Assembly (NCBI GenBank): GCA_902175065.1
Contig: CABIIJ010000011.1
Coordinates: 1-64,000, forward strand
Length of the DNA stretch: 64,000 nucleotides
Reading direction: 5' to 3'
Origin: an uncultured Comamonas sp.
GTDB lineage: Bacteria; Pseudomonadota; Gammaproteobacteria; Burkholderiales; Burkholderiaceae_C
The notes under the pieces are model-generated. The model made no database searches. It saw only the letters and a list, made by a program, of their open reading frames with translations, and was not told where the DNA came from. The position numbers were made by a program, and so were the translations under genes. Positions 10,241 to 18,598 of the stretch are shown here, piece by piece; within the stretch, counting starts at the first letter, position 1; every line of letters begins with the position of its first letter.

Positions 10241-11068
10241 TTACTGGTGCAGGCCGCGCTCGTCCGGCTCGTCCTTGGAGGTGCTGATGACGCTGGTGGG
10301 CTGGCCCTTGGCCTTGCGCCACAGGTAGACGCCGTAGCCGCTGAAACCATAAATGGCAAACACCGCAAACAGCACCGAAGGGGCGTGGATGTTGATCAAC
10401 GCAATCACCAGCGGGATCAGGACCACCACGGCAAAAGGCACGCTGCGCTTGAAGTTGATGTCTTTGAAGCTGTAGAACGGGGCGTTGGTAACCATCGTCA
10501 AGCCGGCGTACAGCGTCAGGCCGAACATCACCCAGGACATTTGCCGCCAGGTGAGCAGCCCGTCGTCGCTGCCGCGCACGACGCCGTAATCGTCCATCAG
10601 CCAGATGAAGCCGACGACCAGGGCCGCCGCAGCGGGCGAGGGCAGGCCCTGGAACCAGCGTTTATCGACCACCCCGGTATTGACGTTGAACCGCGCCAGG
10701 CGCAGCGCGGCGCACGAGCAGTAGACGAAGGCGGCGATCCAGCCCCAGCGCCCCAGCCCATTGAGCGCCCAGATGTAGGAGATCAGCGCCGGGGCCACGC
10801 CGAAGGACACCATGTCCGAAAGCGAATCCATCTGCTCGCCAAAGGCGCTTTGGGTGTTGGTCATGCGGGCCACGCGGCCATCGAGGCTGTCGAACACCAT
10901 GGCGCACAGCACGCCGTAGGCCGCCAGGGTGAAGCGGCCGTTCATGGCCATGACGATGGAATAAAAGCCGCCGAACAGGGCCGCCAGGGTAAACAGGTTG
11001 GGCAGGATGTAGATGCCCTTGCGGCGCTTGCGCACGATGACGCCGGCGGCGCTGTCACTGTCTTGCAT
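10241..11068 (-). CDS. pssA: CDP-diacylglycerol-serine O-phosphatidyltransferase
   Basis: This 275-residue membrane enzyme joins CDP-diacylglycerol and serine to give phosphatidylserine, the precursor of phosphatidylethanolamine. The CDP-alcohol phosphotransferase signature is complete: DSLDGRVAR, then G and two further aspartates in FGEQMDSLSD. About seven to eight hydrophobic helices surround it. It sits between ilvC and leuA, a gene order common in Burkholderiales, where psd is often also present but is absent here. An ilvC terminator lies just upstream, so pssA may have its own promoter in the 136-bp gap. The C-terminus is a short charged tail. Confidence 0.93.
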   Translation of the reverse strand: MQDSDSAAGVIVRKRRKGIYILPNLFTLAALFGGFYSIVMAMNGRFTLAAYGVLCAMVFDSLDGRVARMTNTQSAFGEQMDSLSDMVSFGVAPALISYIWALNGLGRWGWIAAFVYCSCAALRLARFNVNTGVVDKRWFQGLPSPAAAALVVGFIWLMDDYGVVRGSDDGLLTWRQMSWVMFGLTLYAGLTMVTNAPFYSFKDINFKRSVPFAVVVLIPLVIALINIHAPSVLFAVFAIYGFSGYGVYLWRKAKGQPTSVISTSKDEPDERGLHQ

Positions 11069-11154
11069 GGAATGTTGCTCTCTTGAAAACTGCCCATCAG
11101 GAAGCAGCCGTTAAAACCGTCCTATTTTACGCAGGGCCGCACCACCGCAGCGCC

Positions 11155-11182
11155 CACGAAAAAGGCCACCGAAGTGGCCTTG
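11155..11182 (-). terminator. terminator after ilvC
   Basis: On the minus strand AAGGCCAC TTCG GTGGCCTT forms an 8-bp stem with a stable TTCG tetraloop followed by a short T run. It is a standard intrinsic terminator 20 bases after the ilvC stop and separates ilvBNC from pssA-leuA. Confidence 0.9.
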
Positions 11183-11204
11183 TACAGCAAAGATGCCGTT
11201 GCGC

Positions 11205-12299
<1,095 letters not shown>

Positions 12300-12302
12300 C
12301 TA

Positions 12303-12794
12303 TTACACCCGCAAAATGCGCTCGCCCCGGCCAATGCCGCAGGCACCGGTGCGCACCGTCTCCAGGATGGCGCTGCGGTCGATGGCTTGCAGGAAGGCGT
12401 CGTTCTTGGTGGCGTCGCCGGTCACTTCGATGGTGTAGCTCTTGTCGGTCACGTCGATGATGCGGCCCCGGAAGATGTCGGCCATGCGCTTCATCTCCTC
12501 GCGCTCCTTGCCGACGGCCCGCACCTTGACCATCATCAGCTCGCGCTCGGTGTAGGCGCCTTCGGTCAGGTCGACCACCTTGACGACTTCGATCAGGCGG
12601 TTCAGGTGCTTGGTGATCTGCTCGATCACGTCGTCCGAACCGGTGGTCTGGATGGTCATGCGCGACAGCGAGGCGTCCTCGGTGGGCGCGACGGTGAGCG
12701 ATTCGATGTTGTAGCCACGCGCCGAGAACAGGCCGACGACGCGCGACAGCGCTCCGGCTTCGTTTTCGATCAGGACGGCAATGATGTGTTTCAT
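12303..12794 (-). CDS. ilvN: acetolactate synthase small (regulatory) subunit
   Basis: This 163-residue subunit binds valine and stimulates the catalytic subunit IlvB. The N-terminal ACT domain reads HIIAVLIENEAGALSRVVGL with RGYNIESLTV, followed by the second ACT-like half with VGKEREEMKRMADIFRG and a C-terminal TGDATKNDAFLQAI. The length matches the IlvH-type subunit. The gap to ilvB is unusually long for partner subunits (169 bp) because an AT-rich palindromic repeat sits in it; this could lower read-through and alter the subunit ratio, which is inference. Confidence 0.95.
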   Translation of the reverse strand: MKHIIAVLIENEAGALSRVVGLFSARGYNIESLTVAPTEDASLSRMTIQTTGSDDVIEQITKHLNRLIEVVKVVDLTEGAYTERELMMVKVRAVGKEREEMKRMADIFRGRIIDVTDKSYTIEVTGDATKNDAFLQAIDRSAILETVRTGACGIGRGERILRV

Positions 12795-12870
12795 GGGGTG
12801 CTTCCTCTTTTTGCTGCCCTCCCCCGGCGCCGGTAAGCGCCAGGCTTGGCAGGCAATAGATTCTTCAAGA

Positions 12871-12956
12871 TAAGGAGCTGTTTGCGCTTGTCACTCTTTA
12901 TTTTCAGATAGTTTTATATCTGAAAACCAATGAATGTCAGCGGTAGCAGCTATGGT
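12871..12956. repeat. AT-rich palindromic element, copy 2 (between ilvB and ilvN)
   Basis: The left arm is GGAGCTGTTTGCGCTTGTCA and the right arm is TCAGCGGTAGCAGCTATGG. The perfect inner dyad TTTTCAGATA-GTTT-TATCTGAAAA lies at about 12901-12926. It is the only member here that separates two genes whose products form one enzyme. The arms have drifted more than the inner stem. Confidence 0.8.
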
Positions 12957-12963
12957 TTAAGGA

Positions 12964-14757
12964 TTACAGATCGTCCTTGCCCAGCAGCATCTCGGTAATG
13001 CCCTTACCGGCCTGCACCATGGGGAAGACGTTTTCCGTCGGGTCGGTGCGGAAGTCGAGGAAGACGGTCTTGCCTTCCTCGCGCACGATGCGCCGCGCCT
13101 CCTGCAAGGCCCATTCGATCTGCGCCGGGTCTTCGATCTTGATGCCAGCGTGGCCGTAAGCCTCGGCCAGCTTGACGAAGTCGGGCAGCGAATCCATGTA
13201 GCTGTGGCTGTAGCGCCCGGCGTATTCGATTTCCTGCCACTGGCGCACCATGCCCAGGAAGCGGTTGTTCAGGGCGCAGATCACCACCGGCGTGCTGTAC
13301 TGGAAGCAGGTGGCCAGCTCCTGGATGTTCATCTGGATGGAGCCTTCGCCGGTGATGCAGAACACCTCGGCATCGGGCTTGGCCAGCTTGATGCCCATGG
13401 CATACGGCAGGCCCACGCCCATGGTGCCCAGCCCGCCGGAGTTGATCCAGCGGCGCGGCTCGTCGAAGCGGTAGTACTGCGCGGCCCACATCTGGTGCTG
13501 GCCGACGTCGGAGGTGATGTACGCCTCGGTGTCCTTGGTCAGGTTCCACAGGGTTTCCACGACGTGTTGGGGCTTGATGACGTCGCCCTTGCCCTTGCTG
13601 TAATGCAGGCAGTTGCGGCCACGCCAGGCCTCGATCTGCTCCCACCAGGCGGCCAGGGCACCGCTGTCGGGGCGCTGCTCGGTTTCCTGGATCATGGCGA
13701 TCAGCTCGGCGAGCACTTCCTTCACATCGCCGACGATAGGAATGTCCACCTTCACGCGCTTGGCGATGACCGAGGGATCGACGTCCACATGGATGATCTT
13801 GCGGTCGGCCGCCTGGAAGTGCTTGGGGTTGCCGATCACACGGTCGTCGAAGCGGGCACCCAGGGCCAGCAGCACGTCGCAATGCTGCATGGCGTTGTTG
13901 GCCTCCATGGTGCCGTGCATCCCCAGCATGCCCAGGTATTTCTTGTCGCTGGCCGGATAGGCGCCCAGGCCCATCAGGGTGTGGGTGATGGGGTAGCCCA
14001 GCATGTCGACCAGGGTGCGCAGCTCGGCACAGGCATTGCCCAGCAGCACGCCGCCGCCGGTGTAGATATAGGGGCGCTTGGCCGCCAGCAGCAGTTGCAG
14101 GGCCTTGCGGATCTGGCCGGAGTGGCCCTTGCGCACCGGGTTGTAGGAGCGCATCTCCACCTCGCGCGGGTAGCCGGCAAAGGGGGTTTTCTTGAACGAC
14201 ACGTCCTTCGGGATGTCCACCACCACCGGGCCGGGGCGGCCCGAGCGGGCCACGTGGAAGGCTTTTTTCAGCGTCACGGCCAGCTCGCGCACGTCCTTCA
14301 CCAGGAAGTTGTGCTTGACCACCGGGCGGGTGATGCCCACCGTGTCGCATTCCTGGAAAGCATCCTGGCCGATGGCCCCCGTGGGTACCTGGCCCGCGAT
14401 GATGACCATCGGAATCGAATCGGTATACGCCGTGGCAATGCCGGTCACGGCATTGGTCAGGCCGGGGCCGGAAGTGACCAGCGCCACGCCCACTTCGCCC
14501 GTGGCACGGGCAAAACCGTCGGCAGCATGGACGGCGGCCTGCTCGTGGCGCACCAGCACGTGCTGGATGGTGTCCTGCTTGTAGAGCGCGTCGTAGATAT
14601 AGAGCACCGCCCCGCCGGGGTAGCCCCACAGGTACTGCACGCCTTCGGCCTGCAAGGCCTTGACGACGATTTCCGAGCCCATCAGTTCAGGCGCGGGATT
14701 CGAGGGGGAAGAAGAAGCATCGGCAGCCTGCGCCGCCTGGGATTTGGAGAGTTCCAT
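12964..14757 (-). CDS. ilvB: acetolactate synthase large (catalytic) subunit
   Basis: This 597-residue thiamine-diphosphate enzyme condenses two pyruvates, or pyruvate with 2-oxobutyrate, as the first common step to valine, leucine and isoleucine. MGSEIVVKALQAEGVQYLWG opens the Pyr domain, RHEQAAVHAADGFARATG holds the activating glutamate, and the PP domain has TGEGSIQMNIQELATC and ALNNRFLGMVRQWQE, the thiamine-binding GDG..N region (here GEG..N). The start used is the ATG giving MELSKSQAA, about 11 bases after AAAGG. The frame runs 55 codons further upstream, through MIVALSPEP, but that part looks like non-coding leader. Confidence 0.95.
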   Translation of the reverse strand: MELSKSQAAQAADASSSPSNPAPELMGSEIVVKALQAEGVQYLWGYPGGAVLYIYDALYKQDTIQHVLVRHEQAAVHAADGFARATGEVGVALVTSGPGLTNAVTGIATAYTDSIPMVIIAGQVPTGAIGQDAFQECDTVGITRPVVKHNFLVKDVRELAVTLKKAFHVARSGRPGPVVVDIPKDVSFKKTPFAGYPREVEMRSYNPVRKGHSGQIRKALQLLLAAKRPYIYTGGGVLLGNACAELRTLVDMLGYPITHTLMGLGAYPASDKKYLGMLGMHGTMEANNAMQHCDVLLALGARFDDRVIGNPKHFQAADRKIIHVDVDPSVIAKRVKVDIPIVGDVKEVLAELIAMIQETEQRPDSGALAAWWEQIEAWRGRNCLHYSKGKGDVIKPQHVVETLWNLTKDTEAYITSDVGQHQMWAAQYYRFDEPRRWINSGGLGTMGVGLPYAMGIKLAKPDAEVFCITGEGSIQMNIQELATCFQYSTPVVICALNNRFLGMVRQWQEIEYAGRYSHSYMDSLPDFVKLAEAYGHAGIKIEDPAQIEWALQEARRIVREEGKTVFLDFRTDPTENVFPMVQAGKGITEMLLGKDDL

Positions 14758-15058
14758 GTGTGATTCAACCTTTGTGAATTTCTCTGACGAAAAACCTTCG
14801 GTGCCCCTTGCACGCAGCCCTTGTGGGACCGGCTCGGGACTTAGGGCCACGATCATGGGCGTTGCTACGTAACCGCCGAACCGTGACCCGTTTGCCTTTG
14901 TCGATTGCAATACATGCTGCAATGCGAGAGGGCATTATGGCACTGCAACATCGGCGCACCCGCGCCTTTTACGGCACAAGCCCACGCAATGCGATAATCC
15001 ACCTTTTCCCGTAGGCGAGAGCGCCTGCACACTTTTCCTCTTTCACGTCCGCTGCCCC
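14758..15058. other. divergent intergenic region, ilvB / sigma factor
   Basis: This 301-bp gap must hold promoters for ilvBN(C) leftwards and the sigma-factor cluster rightwards. I see no branched-chain-rich leader peptide with a stop, and no clear attenuator comparable to the one before leuA. GC-rich imperfect inverted segments occur near 14790-14830, but none has a following T run on the minus strand. Confidence 0.5.
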
Positions 15059-15631
15059 TTGGCCACCGCACAAGAGCTCAACAACTTCCTGCAAAGCGTC
15101 GACAAACGCGCTTTCAAACGCACCTTCTACCAGGTGCGCGACGAGGAGGCCGCCCTGGACATCGTGCAGGATAGTATGCTCAAGCTCAGCCAGCACTACG
15201 GCGACAAGCCGGTGCAGGAGCTGCCCATGCTGTTTCACCGCATCCTGGCCAACAGCACACTGGACTGGTTTCGGCGGCAAAAAACCCGCAATGCCCTGTT
15301 CACCAACCTCTCCGACCTGGAACATGCGGCGGGGGCCGAGCACGAAGACTTCGACTGGATGCAGACCTATGCCAGCAACGCCCAGGACAGTACCGACAAT
15401 AGCGCCGAAGCACTGACCGAACGCAAACAACTGCTGCAAAGTATTGAAAAAGAAATCCAAATGTTGCCCGCACGTCAACGTGAAGCCTTTTTGTTGCGTT
15501 ACTGGGAAGAGCTGGACGTTGCCGAAACGGCGGCCGCCATGGGCTGCTCCGAAGGCAGCGTCAAAACCCATTGCTTTCGGGCCGTGCAAGCCTTGAGCAA
15601 GGCTTTGAAAGCACAAGGAATCGAACTATGA
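15059..15631 (+). CDS. RNA polymerase sigma factor, ECF-like
   Basis: This 190-residue protein has sigma region 2 (FKRTFYQVRDEEAALDIVQD, SMLKLSQHYG, HRILANSTLDWFRRQKTRN) and region 4 (LPARQREAFLLRYWEELDVA, ETAAAMGCSEGSVKTHCFRA). The likely start is TTG, since the first ATG lies inside region 2. No strong ribosome site precedes it. Its stop overlaps the start of the DUF3619 gene by ATGA. That gene is predicted to have one membrane span and could serve as an anti-sigma partner, although the family is uncharacterised. Which promoters it reads is not evident. Confidence 0.88.
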   Translation: MATAQELNNFLQSVDKRAFKRTFYQVRDEEAALDIVQDSMLKLSQHYGDKPVQELPMLFHRILANSTLDWFRRQKTRNALFTNLSDLEHAAGAEHEDFDWMQTYASNAQDSTDNSAEALTERKQLLQSIEKEIQMLPARQREAFLLRYWEELDVAETAAAMGCSEGSVKTHCFRAVQALSKALKAQGIEL

Positions 15632-16086
15632 CGACAACCCCCTCCCCCTCCTTCACGCCCCTGGACGAGCAGGCGCAGGAGCGCTTTGCCCGAACCCTGG
15701 TGGCACACCTGAACCACTCGCAGGAGGCGCTGCCCTACGTCGTCACCGAGCGCCTGCGGGCCGCCCGCGAGCAAGCCGTGGCCCAGCGCAAACGCGCCAG
15801 CACGCCCCTGTACCAGCACGCCCCGGCGGCCCAGTTGCAAACGGCTGGCGCCGGCGGCGGCCTGCACGACAACACCCCCGTGTGGCTGCGCCGGGCGCTG
15901 ACGCTGCTGCCCCTGCTGGCCCTGGCCATCGGCCTGGTCACCATCAGCGTGCAACAGGACCAGCGGGCCACGGTCGGCGTGGCCGAACTCGATGCCGAGC
16001 TGCTCACCAGCGCCTTGCCGCCAGACGCCTACACCGACCCGGGCTTCCTGCACTTCCTGCAAACCAGCCAGACCGCCACCCACTGA
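15628..16086 (+). CDS. DUF3619-family membrane protein
   Basis: This 152-residue protein has a cytoplasmic N-terminal part (ERFARTLVAHLNHSQEALPY, then RLRAAREQAVAQRKRAS), one membrane span around residues 90-110 (LRRALTLLPLLALAIGLVTI), and a short outer segment ending PDAYTDPGFLHFLQ. The layout, a single span directly downstream of and overlapping an ECF-like sigma gene, suggests an anti-sigma-like role, but no known anti-sigma zinc motif is present and this is inference only. The family has no assigned function to my knowledge. Confidence 0.8.
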   Translation: MTTTPSPSFTPLDEQAQERFARTLVAHLNHSQEALPYVVTERLRAAREQAVAQRKRASTPLYQHAPAAQLQTAGAGGGLHDNTPVWLRRALTLLPLLALAIGLVTISVQQDQRATVGVAELDAELLTSALPPDAYTDPGFLHFLQTSQTATH

Positions 16087-16107
16087 ATCGCTTCATAAGG
16101 CTCTTTT

Positions 16108-16953
16108 TTGCACGGCATGCCGCCCAGCCCCCCTTCACCGCCCCTGCAAGCATCTACCGCCCGCCTTCCCCTGGCCCTGGCCGGCGCGGTGCTGGCGCTG
16201 CTGGCGTGCATCGGCGTGTGGTTGCTGCCGTACATGGCCATGGCCCCCAGCGCCGTGCCGCCGGCGCTGGCCGTGCATGAGGGCGAAGGCAGCACACGCC
16301 TGACCACCGACACCCCCAACAAGCTGCGCCTGAGCAGTGCCGGGCCTGAATGGCAGGACATCACCGCCGCCCAGCGCAAGGTGCTGGAGCCGCTGCACCT
16401 GCAATGGCCCGCCATGGGAGCGCTGACCAAGCGCCGCTGGCTGGTGCTGGCCGACCGCTACCCGCACATGGATGAAAAAGAGCAGGCCAAGCTGCACGAG
16501 CGGATGCTTTCCTGGGCCACCCTGAGCGCCCAGCAGCGTAATCAGGCGCGGTTCAACTTCTCCAACGTCAAGCGCCTCACCGTTGCCGAACTGCTGGCCA
16601 AATGGCAGGAATACCAGGCCCTGACCGAGGCGGAAAAAGAGCGCCTCAAGGCCGAAGGCATCAAAGCCGAAAAAGAGCGCAAGGCGAAAAACACCCGGCG
16701 CAAGCTGCTGGGTTCCACGCCACCGGCCAGACCGGCACCGCCGCCCGACCCGGCCCCTGCGCTGCCCACCGAATCCCCGGCCGCACCGGTGACTTCTGCC
16801 GTCACCTCGGCTCCGCCCGTCCAGGCCACCGCCCTGCCGCCGCTGATCGAAGCGGCCCCGGCCCCGGTGCAGGTGCCCCAGCAGATGTACACCATGGAAT
16901 TGCCGCCGCTGGCCCCCACAGCGGCGCCCCCGGCCGCCGATCCGCCGCCGTGA
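16108..16953 (+). CDS. DUF3106-domain protein
   Basis: This 281-residue protein has an N-terminal membrane or signal segment (LALAGAVLALLACIGVWLLP), then the DUF3106 region with repeated W..L.. helices (PEWQDITAAQRKVLEPLHLQ, WLVLADRYPHMDEKEQAKLH, WATLSAQQRNQARFNFSNVK), a charged coiled-coil-like stretch (EYQALTEAEKERLKAEGIKA), and a long Pro/Ala-rich tail. The TTG start lies 7 bases after AAGG; an ATG three codons later is the alternative. It probably works in the periplasm in the same pathway as the sigma and DUF3619 genes. Function unknown. Confidence 0.8.
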   Translation: MHGMPPSPPSPPLQASTARLPLALAGAVLALLACIGVWLLPYMAMAPSAVPPALAVHEGEGSTRLTTDTPNKLRLSSAGPEWQDITAAQRKVLEPLHLQWPAMGALTKRRWLVLADRYPHMDEKEQAKLHERMLSWATLSAQQRNQARFNFSNVKRLTVAELLAKWQEYQALTEAEKERLKAEGIKAEKERKAKNTRRKLLGSTPPARPAPPPDPAPALPTESPAAPVTSAVTSAPPVQATALPPLIEAAPAPVQVPQQMYTMELPPLAPTAAPPAADPPP

Positions 16954-17003
16954 AGACTGCCGCGTCCCATCCCTTTTTTCGCCTCCACCCATCCTCCTTC
17001 GGC

Positions 17004-17504
17004 ATGTCTGCTTCTTCCCCCTCCTCCCGCTCCCCGGCCCCGGCCGGACTGGCCCGGCGCATGGCCTGCTGGCTGTACGAAGGCATCGTGCTGTTCGCCC
17101 TGATGATGGTGGCCGTGCTGCTGCAAAGCGCCCTGGCCCTGCTGCTGCCGGCGCTGAACCACCCGGCCCTGCTGCAGGCGACCACCCTGGCGCTGTGGGG
17201 GGCCTACTTCATCTATTTCTGGCAGCGCGGCCAGACCCTGCCGATGAAAACCTGGCGCATCGCGGTGCGGGATACCCAGGGCCGCCCCCTGACCCGCGCC
17301 CGGGCGCTGACCCGCTACGCCTTCAGCTGGATCTGGGGCCTGCCCCTGCTGGTGCAGCTCACCCCCTGGCATCTGACGGTGCAGGAGCTGGCCATCGCCC
17401 TGGCCGCCTGGGTGGTGCTATGGACGGTGGCCAGCCGCCTGCACCCGCAGGGCCAGTTCTGGCACGACGCCTGGGCCGGTACCCGACTGGTGCAGGCGCC
17501 ATGA
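17004..17504 (+). CDS. RDD-family membrane protein
   Basis: This 166-residue inner-membrane protein has three predicted spans (LYEGIVLFALMMVAVLLQSA, ATTLALWGAYFIYFWQRG, LAIALAAWVVLWTVAS) and the RDD-type sequence RRMACWLYEG near the start with LPMKTWRIAVRDTQGRPL between spans. The ATG chosen gives MSASSPSSRSP; a GTG overlapping the previous stop (GTGA at 16950) would add 18 residues and fits the overlapping style of the cluster. It ends on ATGA with dgkA. RDD proteins are membrane proteins of mostly unknown activity, with some linked to ion transport. Confidence 0.85.
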   Translation: MSASSPSSRSPAPAGLARRMACWLYEGIVLFALMMVAVLLQSALALLLPALNHPALLQATTLALWGAYFIYFWQRGQTLPMKTWRIAVRDTQGRPLTRARALTRYAFSWIWGLPLLVQLTPWHLTVQELAIALAAWVVLWTVASRLHPQGQFWHDAWAGTRLVQAP

Positions 17505-17884
17505 GCACACCCCACCCCCACAAGGCCCGCCGGGGCCTCTCGCGCCTGTGGCACGCCGCAGGTTATTCGCTGCAGGGCCTGCAGGCGGGCTGGCAGGAAA
17601 AAGCCTTCCGGCTGGAGGCGCAACTGGCGCTGGTGCTGCTGCCAGCCGCTTTTTTCCTGGGCCAGACCTGGGTGGAGCGCACCGTGCTGGCGGGCAGCGT
17701 GCTCCTGGTGCTGATAGTCGAGCTGCTCAACAGCGGCATCGAAGCGGCCATCGACCGCATTGGCCTGGAGCTGCACCCCTTGTCGAAAAAAGCCAAGGAC
17801 CTGGGCAGCGCCGCCGTACTTCTGAGTCTGCTGCTGGCCGGCCTGGCCTGGGGCAGTGCCTTACTGGAAAGATTTCTACCGTGA
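17501..17884 (+). CDS. dgkA: diacylglycerol kinase (prokaryotic, DgkA)
   Basis: This 127-residue integral membrane kinase phosphorylates diacylglycerol, or undecaprenol in some species, with ATP. The signature E-LLNSGIEAAIDRIGLE with SKKAKDLGSAAVLL is intact, including the catalytic Glu and the Asn of the nucleotide site. Three helices are predicted and the length is close to the E. coli enzyme. It overlaps the RDD gene by ATGA and the following LOG gene by GTGA, so all three should be co-translated. Confidence 0.93.
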   Translation: MSTPHPHKARRGLSRLWHAAGYSLQGLQAGWQEKAFRLEAQLALVLLPAAFFLGQTWVERTVLAGSVLLVLIVELLNSGIEAAIDRIGLELHPLSKKAKDLGSAAVLLSLLLAGLAWGSALLERFLP

Positions 17885-18492
17885 CGACCACTCCTCCTGC
17901 TTCCGAACCCACCTTCTCCCTGTGCGTCTACTGCGGCTCGCGCCCCGGCAGCGATGCTGCCTACCTGGAAGCGGCCACCGCCGTGGGCCAATGGATCGGC
18001 CAGCACGGCGGCCAACTGGTCTACGGCGGCGGATGCACCGGCCTGATGGGACAGGTGGCCGAGGCCACCCGCCAGGCGGGCGGGCGCGTGGTGGGCATCA
18101 TCCCGCAGGCGCTGGTCGACCGGGAAATGGCCAACACCCTGTGCGACGAGCTGCACATCGTCGCCAACATGCACCAGCGCAAGGCCATGATGGCCGAGCG
18201 CAGCCACGCCTTTCTGGCCCTGCCCGGCGGCATCGGCACTTTCGAGGAGCTGTTCGAGGTCTGGACGTGGCGCCAACTGGGCTACCACGACAAGCCCATC
18301 GGCCTGCTGAACGTGGCCGGGTATTACGACAGCCTGCTGCAGTTCCTGCATTCCACGGTCACCCACGGCTTCATGGGCGACTGGCAGATGGACCTGGTGC
18401 ACAGCGGCGAGCACATCCCGCAATTGCTCGCCCATCTGGTCGAGGCCGCCGGCACCAGCCTGGAAAGCCAGGCGCTGGCCCAGAACATCTAG
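17881..18492 (+). CDS. LOG-family nucleoside 5'-monophosphate phosphoribohydrolase
   Basis: This 203-residue Rossmann-fold enzyme belongs to the TIGR00730 (LOG, 'lysine decarboxylase-like') family, which cleaves the N-glycosidic bond of nucleotide monophosphates and in some species releases cytokinins. The motif PGGIGTFEELFEVWTWRQLG contains both hallmark pieces (PGGxGTxxE and the catalytic Arg region). CVYCGSRPGSDAAY and VYGGGCTGLMG are the N-terminal nucleotide elements. The GTG start overlaps the dgkA stop (GTGA). A real cytokinin role cannot be read from the sequence. Confidence 0.9.
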   Translation: MTTTPPASEPTFSLCVYCGSRPGSDAAYLEAATAVGQWIGQHGGQLVYGGGCTGLMGQVAEATRQAGGRVVGIIPQALVDREMANTLCDELHIVANMHQRKAMMAERSHAFLALPGGIGTFEELFEVWTWRQLGYHDKPIGLLNVAGYYDSLLQFLHSTVTHGFMGDWQMDLVHSGEHIPQLLAHLVEAAGTSLESQALAQNI

Positions 18493-18493
18493 G

Positions 18494-18596
18494 GATAGGA
18501 TTAAAAAAAGAAGCTTCTTCCGCTTGAGAACAAAGGATTTCAGGTATTTTTGATACTGAAATCCTTTTGATAAAAGCGGGGCAAGCTATCCTTTTC
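18494..18596. repeat. AT-rich palindromic element, copy 3 (convergent gap)
   Basis: Outer parts GGATAG...AAGCTTCTTCCGCTTGAG and AAGCGGGGCAAGCTATCC flank an inner dyad AAGGATTTCAG..CTGAAATCCTT at about 18533-18566. It fills the gap between two convergent genes and has T runs at both ends, so it probably ends both transcripts. Confidence 0.85.
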
Positions 18597-18598
18597 AA

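Noticed and set aside
14758-14922. ilvB starting 55 codons upstream, or a leader peptide MIVALSPEP
   Set aside because: The frame has no stop before ilvB, the added part lacks similarity to IlvB proteins, and no terminator hairpin follows. It is probably untranslated leader.
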